The notes beneath the pieces are model-generated. The model made no database searches, was not told the origin of the DNA, and was given only the letters and a program-made list of their open reading frames with translations. This document shows, one piece after another, positions 6,315 through 11,801 of a DNA stretch of 11,801 nucleotides (within the stretch, counting starts at the first letter, position 1; each line of letters opens with the position of its first letter). Position numbers and translations under genes: made by a program. The DNA lies in NCBI GenBank assembly GCA_020048255.1, contig JAIFMR010000137.1, forward strand, positions 1 through 11,801, written 5' to 3'. This stretch comes from Rhodoferax sp. (GTDB lineage Bacteria; Pseudomonadota; Gammaproteobacteria; Burkholderiales; Burkholderiaceae_C).

Positions 6315-7517
6315 CTAATGCACCAGTTGGGCATCCAGGCCGGCGGCCTGAAGGCTGGCCAGCACCTCGTTGATATGCTGCGGCCCACGGGTCTGGATCA
6401 CCAGCTCCACCTCGACGTTTTGCGCTGCCAGCGAGGTGAAGGCGCGTTGGTGATGCACCTCATTGATGTTAGCGCCGGCAGCAGCCACCGTGGCCGTGAT
6501 GGTGGCCAGTGTGCCCGGCACATCCCGCGCGCTGACACGCAGGCGGGCCAGGCGCCCGGCGCGCACCATGCCGCGCTCGATGATGGCGGCCAGCAACAGC
6601 GGGTCGATGTTGCCGCCGCACAGCACCAGCCCCACCCTTTTGCCCTTGAAACGCTCGGGGTATTTCAGCAGGGCAGCCAGGCCGGCGGCACCCGCACCCT
6701 CCACCAGCGTTTTTTCCACCTCGAGCAGCATCACGATGGCCTGCTCAATGTCGCCTTCGTCGACCAACACCAGGTCGGACACCAGGCGCGCGATGATGCT
6801 CTGCGGCAACTTGCCTGGCGTGCCCACGGCAATGCCCTCGGCAATGCTGCTGCTGCCTTGGGGGTGGTGGGTGCCCTTGATGGCGTTCACCATGGCCGGA
6901 AAGCGCGCGGTCTGAACGCCGATGATCTCGATGTCGGCCTGCAGCGCCTTGGCTGCGGTGGCCATGCCGGCAATCAACCCGCCCCCGCCCACGGCCACCA
7001 CCAAGGTGTCCAGACCAGGCACATCGGCAAGCATCTCGAGTGCCACTGTGCCTTGGCCCGCCACAATGTCGGGGTCGTCATACGGGTGCACAAATACCAG
7101 TTGCTGCTGTTCGGCCAGCATCAGTGCATGCGCACGCGCCTCGTCAAGCGTGTCGCCGTGGAGCAGCACCTCGGCACCAAAACCGCGCGTGCGCTCCACC
7201 TTGACCCCGGGTGTGAAACGCGGCATAACGATCACGGCGCGGATCCCCAGGCGTTGGGCATGGTAGGCGACACCTTGGGCGTGGTTGCCCGCGCTCATGG
7301 CGATGACACCCCGCGCGCGCTCATCCATCGTCAGCTGAGCCAGCTTGTTGCAGGCGCCCCGCTCTTTGAACGACGCGGTGAACTGCAGGTTTTCAAATTT
7401 CAGAAACACCTGCGCACCGGTGATGTCAGACAGGGTGTGTGAGGGCACACAAGGCGTGCGCAGCACATGCTCCTGGATGCGCGTGGCGGCTTGTTGAATG
7501 GTCTGGAGATCAAGCAT
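6315..7517 (-). CDS. ilvA: threonine ammonia-lyase with C-terminal ACT domain
   Basis: A 400-residue PLP enzyme that deaminates L-threonine (and usually serine) to 2-oxobutyrate and ammonia. The PLP lysine is Lys51 in ASFKERGA. Other fold-type II signatures are SAGNHAQG (75-82), the phosphate-binding glycine loop GGGGL (177-181), EGAGAAG (273-279) and CGGN (300-303). A single ACT domain occupies about 326-400 (starting RLRVSARDVPGTLA). The short form with one ACT domain differs from the roughly 510-residue biosynthetic E. coli IlvA with two ACT-like domains, and from TdcB, which has none. It is common in proteobacteria and may be either biosynthetic (isoleucine) or catabolic. It is the last gene of a three-gene - strand unit, 12 nt after the EamA-type exporter; only a weak GGA precedes the start. 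Confidence 0.93.
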   Translation of the reverse strand: MLDLQTIQQAATRIQEHVLRTPCVPSHTLSDITGAQVFLKFENLQFTASFKERGACNKLAQLTMDERARGVIAMSAGNHAQGVAYHAQRLGIRAVIVMPRFTPGVKVERTRGFGAEVLLHGDTLDEARAHALMLAEQQQLVFVHPYDDPDIVAGQGTVALEMLADVPGLDTLVVAVGGGGLIAGMATAAKALQADIEIIGVQTARFPAMVNAIKGTHHPQGSSSIAEGIAVGTPGKLPQSIIARLVSDLVLVDEGDIEQAIVMLLEVEKTLVEGAGAAGLAALLKYPERFKGKRVGLVLCGGNIDPLLLAAIIERGMVRAGRLARLRVSARDVPGTLATITATVAAAGANINEVHHQRAFTSLAAQNVEVELVIQTRGPQHINEVLASLQAAGLDAQLVH

Positions 7518-7529
7518 GGTGGGGTCCGA

Positions 7530-8402
7530 TCAGGGTTGGGCGGTGCTGCGGGTGCCGATCCATGCGGCCAGCACGATCATCACGGCAGCCACGGCCACTG
7601 GCCAGGTCAGGACTTGGCCACTGACTTGCATCAGCATCGTGGTGGAAAGCAGCGGCGTGAGGTAGCTCAGAATACCGATGCGGCGGGCATCGCCGGTTTT
7701 AAAGGCTTTGTCCCACATGAAAAACGCGGCACCCATGGGCCCCAGGCCAATCAGCGCCAGCAGCGTCCAGTCACGCGCACTCAAGGTCACCGCGGGCTCC
7801 ATCCACACATGGCACAAGAGCGACAACACCCCAGAAACCAGGGCAAAGCTGCCAATGGCCGCCGTGGGAAAAGGCGCGACCCGTTGCGTCAGCAGCGAGT
7901 AGCTGGCCCAGATGAATGCTGCTACCAGTGCCGGCAGGTAGCCCCAGGACCAGACGATACCGGTGCCCGCAGCCGACGCAGGCGCGCCCCCCAAAATCAC
8001 CACAGCCGCGCCGGCAAAACCCAACAGCGCGGCAAAAACATGCACCAAGCGCAGCGTCATGCCAGGCAAGATCACCGGTGCCAACACCACAATCAGCAAG
8101 GGCCACAGGTAGTTGACCAGATTGGCCTGCACCGGCGGAGCATAGCGCAGCGCCAAAAACAATAAGAAGTGGTAGCTGAACAGTCCGTAGATGCCCAGGG
8201 CCAGGGTCGGCAGCGGCACCCGCCAGCGTGACAACTGGAACCCCGACAAGGGCAACGCAATCAGGCTGCCAATCAGCAAGGACAGACCGGTGAGCAAAAA
8301 CGGCGGCACGTGACGTAGCTCAACGCCCAGAGTCGCCAGCGCGCTCCACAGCGCGATGGCACCCAAGGCCATGAAGGTCGACATGGTCGCGGATTTTTTC
8401 AT
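7530..8402 (-). CDS. EamA/DMT-family transporter, YddG-like amino acid exporter
   Basis: A 290-residue inner-membrane protein with about ten hydrophobic helices in two EamA repeats, typical of drug/metabolite transporters. The NYLWP motif (97-101) and the overall pattern resemble E. coli YddG, an aromatic amino acid exporter, although similarity is moderate and the substrate is uncertain. I chose the ATG at 8402 (MKKSATMSTF), 25 nt after the stop of the reductase gene. A longer reading frame starting at 8573 would overlap the reductase by 146 nt and add a non-membrane stretch that is just the shadow of that gene. ATG at 8384 (Met7) is an alternative; neither has a strong Shine-Dalgarno. Position between a reductase and threonine ammonia-lyase suggests export of amino acids or related metabolites. 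Confidence 0.88.
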   Translation of the reverse strand: MKKSATMSTFMALGAIALWSALATLGVELRHVPPFLLTGLSLLIGSLIALPLSGFQLSRWRVPLPTLALGIYGLFSYHFLLFLALRYAPPVQANLVNYLWPLLIVVLAPVILPGMTLRLVHVFAALLGFAGAAVVILGGAPASAAGTGIVWSWGYLPALVAAFIWASYSLLTQRVAPFPTAAIGSFALVSGVLSLLCHVWMEPAVTLSARDWTLLALIGLGPMGAAFFMWDKAFKTGDARRIGILSYLTPLLSTTMLMQVSGQVLTWPVAVAAVMIVLAAWIGTRSTAQP

Positions 8403-8427
8403 TCCATACGCAGGCCAGGCGACGAAC

Positions 8428-9468
8428 TTATCGGCCTGCTGCACTGGAGCGTTGCCACAGGTTGATGCCACCTTCCACAGCGTGCTGGTCGATGGCGGCG
8501 AGTTCGTCCGCTGAAAACGCCATGTTTTCCAGTGCACCCACCAGTTCGGTGATCTGCGCCGCTTGGCTGGCACCGATCAAGGCGGATGTGACACGGGCAT
8601 CGCGCAACACCCAGGCCGTGGCCATTTGCGCCAAGCTCTGCTCGCGTGCCAGCGCCATGTCGTTCAGGGCGCGCACATGTTTGAGGTTCTGTTCGCTCAA
8701 ATGTTCCGGCTTGAGCGACCCGCCACCGGGGCGGTTGATGCGCGCATCAGCCGGCGTGCCCTGCAGGTACTTGTCAGTCAGTAGCCCTTGCGCCAGCGGG
8801 CTGAACGCAATGCAGCCCATGCCCAAGTCGCCCAGGGTGTCGAGCAAGGCCTCTTCAATCCAGCGGTTGAGCAGGCTGTAGGACGGCTGGTGGATCAGCG
8901 CCCTGACGCCCATGCTTTTCAAAATGGCTGCGGCTTCACGGGTCTTGGCTGCCGAGTAACTGCTGACGCCCACGTACAGCGCCTTGCCCTGCTGCACTGC
9001 GCTGGCCAGCGCGCCCATGGTTTCCTCCAAGGGGGTTTCGGGGTCAAAACGGTGCGAGTAAAAAATGTCCACATAGTCCAGCCCCATGCGCGCCAGACTT
9101 TGGTCCAGGCTGGCCAGCACGTATTTGCGTGAGCCACCACCCTGACCGTAAGGACCGGGCCACATGTCGTAGCCGGCCTTGCTGGAAATGATGAGTTCAT
9201 CACGATACGGTTTGAAGTCGCGGCGCAGGTGCTCGCCAAAGTGGGTTTCGGCACTGCCGTAAGGCGGGCCATAGTTGTTGGCCAGGTCAAAGTGGGTAAT
9301 TCCGGCATCAAACGCGGTGCGCAACATGTCACGCTGGGTCTGAAACGGTGTGGCATCACCAAAGTTGTGCCACAGGCCCAGGGTGATGGCCGGCAGCTTC
9401 AATCCGCTGGCGCCGCAGCGACGGTAGGGCAGGCCATCGTAACGGTTGGGGTTGGCTTGGTAGTTCAT
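8428..9468 (-). CDS. gpr: aldo/keto reductase, L-glyceraldehyde 3-phosphate reductase (YghZ/Gpr) type
   Basis: A 346-residue NADPH-dependent reductase with the (beta/alpha)8 fold, cytoplasmic. It aligns almost end to end with E. coli YghZ as I remember it: ANPNRYDGLPYRRCGASGLK, GLWHNFG (31-37), HFDLANNYGPP (59-69), ISSKAGYDMWPGPYG (94-108), KALYVGVSSYS and the terminal INLWQRSS. The catalytic tetrad is Asp61, Tyr66, Lys97 and His139. YghZ-type enzymes reduce L-glyceraldehyde 3-phosphate and methylglyoxal-like aldehydes, so a detoxifying role is likely. The start has a good Shine-Dalgarno (GGAG, 7 nt spacing). It is the first gene of the - strand unit with the EamA exporter and threonine ammonia-lyase, and divergent from the PAS sensor gene. 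Confidence 0.93.
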   Translation of the reverse strand: MNYQANPNRYDGLPYRRCGASGLKLPAITLGLWHNFGDATPFQTQRDMLRTAFDAGITHFDLANNYGPPYGSAETHFGEHLRRDFKPYRDELIISSKAGYDMWPGPYGQGGGSRKYVLASLDQSLARMGLDYVDIFYSHRFDPETPLEETMGALASAVQQGKALYVGVSSYSAAKTREAAAILKSMGVRALIHQPSYSLLNRWIEEALLDTLGDLGMGCIAFSPLAQGLLTDKYLQGTPADARINRPGGGSLKPEHLSEQNLKHVRALNDMALAREQSLAQMATAWVLRDARVTSALIGASQAAQITELVGALENMAFSADELAAIDQHAVEGGINLWQRSSAAGR

Positions 9469-9490
9469 GGTGTGTCTCCGATTTGTGAGG

Positions 9491-9509
9491 AAAAAGGGCT
9501 CTAGCCCTT
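9491..9509 (-). terminator. terminator-like hairpin in the reductase leader
   Basis: On the - strand, AAGGGC-TAGA-GCCCTT forms a perfect 6-bp stem with a 4-nt loop, and the bases continue as a run of five T. It lies 22 nt upstream of the reductase start codon. On the + strand it has no T run. It could terminate antisense transcription leaving the sensor gene, or attenuate the reductase transcript if the promoter lies further upstream. Confidence 0.45.
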
Positions 9510-9667
9510 ATAAATAAAGCGGATGTTGCTATGGAATACGTCCCACTGAAAATATGACGAGTAGCCACTTGCCAGCAAAAAGGGGTAGTATGAGCGCAGT
9601 CTTATCCAAAGTGTATTGGAGACGCCGAAGGCCCTGGCCCCACCGGCGTGTCTGAGGCCCCCAGTCC
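9510..9667. other. divergent intergenic region, no clear signals
   Basis: This is the rest of the 199-bp spacer between the reductase and the PAS sensor genes. A weak - strand promoter candidate (TTGCTG, 16 bp, CATATT) can be seen but scores poorly. All reading frames here are short and broken, and no repeat or RNA gene was recognised. Confidence 0.4.
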
Positions 9668-11801
9668 ATGCAGAGCCAAGTGATCCCGCTGCTTGCCAGA
9701 ACACTGCGCACCAGTCGCAGTATTTTGTTGGGCGCGCTGTTAAGCGCGATTGTGGCGGTGGTCATCACCACCTGGTTGAGTGCCAACCACCTCAAGCAAC
9801 AAGCCCAGATGCGGACCGAGGTCGCCACGCAGAATCTGGTTCGCTCGCTGGAACAAAACGTGTTTGAAATGGTTCGGTCGGTTGACGTGGCCTTGCTCAA
9901 CACGGCCGACGAAATCGGCGATCAAGTGGCTTCGGGCGGTGTGAATGCCGCGAACATATCTGAATTTATCCGCCGGCAATTGCTGCGCCAGCCACACATT
10001 GCCTACATTCGCGCCACCAACGAGCGGGGTGATGTGGTTTACGGGCCAGGGGTATTGACGCCGGCCAATAACGTGGCCGACCGGGATTACTTCACACAGT
10101 TGCGTGATGACCCGCGCGGTGACGTGCTGGTGCAAAAGGTCTTGCTCGGGCGCATTGAAGGCAAGTGGGTGTGGTTGTTTGTGCGCCCGGTGCACACCCC
10201 CGATGGCACGTTTGGCGGGGTGGTCTTTGCCGGGGTATTGGTTGACAAACTGAGCCAGGACTTTTCGCGCTACCAGCTGGACTCCGGGGGGCTCATCGCG
10301 CTGCGCGACGGTGCAATGGGGCTGATTGCCCGCCACGTCGTGGGGCCCTCAGCAGCCTTGACGCCGGGTGACAAGTCGGTGTCAGCGCCGTTTATCAAAG
10401 CACTGGGCACCGATGCCGCTGCGGGCACCTACGTCAGTGGCGAGTCCAGCATCGACGGCATCAGCCGGGTGCACTCCTACCGGCGCAATGCCCAGTACGA
10501 CTTTGTCGTGAACGTGGGCATATCGGGGCAAGTTGAGCATCAACAATGGTTGCGCCAAGCCTACCTGGGCACTGCGCTGGTGGTGGCTTTCATTGTGGCA
10601 GCGTCGGCGTTTGCCTGGTTGCTGCTGGGCTCCTGGAAGAACCACGAAAAAAACCTGGCCAGTGTACTGGCCGGTCAAGAGGCACTGAGCCACAGCGAGG
10701 AGCGGTTTCGGTCGCTGTTTGCAAGCATGTCGGAGGGTGTGGCACTGCACCGCGTGGTGGCCGATGACACTGGCCGGGCCATCGACTATGTCATTGTGGA
10801 AGTCAACCCAGCCTTTGTGTCGCAGACCGGCATCGCGCGCGAGCGGGTGGTGGGCAAGCGCGCCAGCGTAGCTTATGGCGTGCCCGAAGCCCCGTTCCTG
10901 GAGCGCTATGCTGAGGTGGCGCGCACCCAACAGCCTATTGCGTTCGAGCAGCGCTTTGAGCCTTTGCAGAAAGACTTTGTCATTCATGTTTTTTCCCCGG
11001 CGCCCGGGCAATTTGCGACGGTTTTTGAAGACATCACCGAGCGTAAAAATCTGGCCAGAGAACTGCACGAGCGCGAAGCCTTTGTGCTGGGCGTGATGGA
11101 TTCGCTGGCTGAACACATGGCCGTCATCAGCCGCGATGGCACCATCATCGCCGTCAACGCCGCCTGGCGCGAGTTTGCCCAAGGCAATGGCGTCACGGAC
11201 GCCTCAGCGGTTGGAGTGGGTTCCAATTACCTGCACATTTGCGCCGATGCCGGCAATGACCCCATCGCCAAGGCCGCCAAGGAGGGTATTTTGGCGGTGG
11301 TGAACGGCAAGCAGAACGAGTTCAGCACCATCTACCCCTGCCACGGCCCTGGGGTGGACCGTTGGTTCCAGATGCGTGTGTTACCCCTGTGGGACGCGAC
11401 ACGCGGCGCCTTGGTGATTCACCAAAACATCACCGCGCGGTATGTGCTGGAGCAACGCATCCGCGAGAGCGAAGCCCGATACCGCTTGCTAGCTGAAAAC
11501 ATTTCAGATGTGATCTGGGTGCTGGATCTGCGGACTCAGCGCTTCACTTATGTCAGCCCGTCGGTGCGGGCGCTGCGCGGTTACAGCCCCGAAGAGGTCA
11601 TGGCGCAGTCCATGGACCAGACCATGACCCCCGAATCGTTGGCGCTGGTACGTGACAAGATACAGGCCTTGCAGACGGCGCTGGCGGCGGGTGAGCGCCG
11701 TTCAGGCACGGAGCTGACCGAGGTGGAACAGCCGCATCGCGATGGCCACATCGTGCACACCGAAGTGGTCACCACCTATTTGCTCGATGAGCAAGGCCAG
11801 G
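9668..11801 (+). CDS. membrane sensor protein with periplasmic Cache-type domain and multiple PAS domains (3' partial)
   Basis: The frame is open from ATG 9668 to the window edge (711 codons), so the output domain is missing. The start is the first ATG after an in-frame stop at 9653-9655, with GAGG 10 nt upstream. Layout: membrane segment about 18-38; periplasmic sensing domain about 40-295 of Cache type, with the characteristic DRDYF (138-142) and a following strand TFGGVVFAGVL; membrane segment about 301-321; short linker; then three PAS domains: about 343-460 (ERFRSLFASMSEGV ending DITERK), about 470-590 (ending NITAR), and from about 600 (SEARYRLLAENISDVIWVLD), which runs off the end. Such proteins sense small periplasmic ligands and usually end in a histidine kinase or in GGDEF/EAL domains; I cannot tell which. 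It is divergent from the reductase operon. Confidence 0.9.
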   Translation, partial: MQSQVIPLLARTLRTSRSILLGALLSAIVAVVITTWLSANHLKQQAQMRTEVATQNLVRSLEQNVFEMVRSVDVALLNTADEIGDQVASGGVNAANISEFIRRQLLRQPHIAYIRATNERGDVVYGPGVLTPANNVADRDYFTQLRDDPRGDVLVQKVLLGRIEGKWVWLFVRPVHTPDGTFGGVVFAGVLVDKLSQDFSRYQLDSGGLIALRDGAMGLIARHVVGPSAALTPGDKSVSAPFIKALGTDAAAGTYVSGESSIDGISRVHSYRRNAQYDFVVNVGISGQVEHQQWLRQAYLGTALVVAFIVAASAFAWLLLGSWKNHEKNLASVLAGQEALSHSEERFRSLFASMSEGVALHRVVADDTGRAIDYVIVEVNPAFVSQTGIARERVVGKRASVAYGVPEAPFLERYAEVARTQQPIAFEQRFEPLQKDFVIHVFSPAPGQFATVFEDITERKNLARELHEREAFVLGVMDSLAEHMAVISRDGTIIAVNAAWREFAQGNGVTDASAVGVGSNYLHICADAGNDPIAKAAKEGILAVVNGKQNEFSTIYPCHGPGVDRWFQMRVLPLWDATRGALVIHQNITARYVLEQRIRESEARYRLLAENISDVIWVLDLRTQRFTYVSPSVRALRGYSPEEVMAQSMDQTMTPESLALVRDKIQALQTALAAGERRSGTELTEVEQPHRDGHIVHTEVVTTYLLDEQGQ

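Noticed and set aside
6318..7442. + strand open frame (374 codons), Gln/His-rich
   Set aside because: It is the complement of the threonine ammonia-lyase, whose catalytic motifs are intact.
8403..8573. N-terminal extension of the EamA transporter
   Set aside because: The extra 57 codons overlap the reductase gene in another frame, are not membrane-like and precede a normal transporter start at 8402.

Overview
The window looks like chromosomal DNA of a betaproteobacterium, most likely of the family Comamonadaceae (Rhodoferax/Polaromonas/Acidovorax-like). This is inferred from the high-GC codon usage, the style of the proteins, and an intergenic AGCGCT/CAGCTAC hairpin of a type I remember from those genomes. 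No database search was possible. I see no rRNA, tRNA, CRISPR array, insertion sequence or integrase.

Region 1 (1-3525, + strand) is the 3' end of a tightly packed redox operon. It holds a 5'-truncated NuoD / group 4 [NiFe]-hydrogenase-large-subunit-like protein, a 600-residue fusion of a NuoI-like two-cluster ferredoxin to a GltD-type FAD/NAD(P) oxidoreductase, and a ferritin-like putative diiron protein. The gaps are 2 nt and then a 4-nt overlap. The NuoD-like protein has kept the fold signatures but has lost most nickel ligands of hydrogenases and the known quinone-site His and Tyr of complex I. That fits an 'energy-converting hydrogenase related' (Ehr-like) or complex-I-like membrane complex in which the GltD-type fusion would be the NAD(P)H-facing module. 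This is the most unusual part of the window.

Region 2 (3526-5760) holds regulators. A small unrecognised protein with a His-rich tail is encoded on the - strand, divergent from an ArgP-type LysR regulator. The shared 180-bp spacer contains a 16-bp near-palindrome. A TetR/AcrR repressor follows on the + strand, and a stable hairpin repeat lies between it and the convergent next gene.

Region 3 (5770-9468, - strand) has a single-domain universal stress protein. Upstream of it is a three-gene unit in the order aldo/keto reductase (YghZ/Gpr type), EamA/YddG-like exporter, threonine ammonia-lyase with an ACT domain. It suggests amino-acid catabolism/export together with aldehyde detoxification.

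Region 4 (9469-11801) is a 199-bp divergent spacer with a terminator-like hairpin on the - strand just upstream of the reductase. It is followed by the first 711 codons of a membrane sensor (periplasmic Cache-type domain, two membrane segments, at least three PAS domains) whose output domain lies outside the window.
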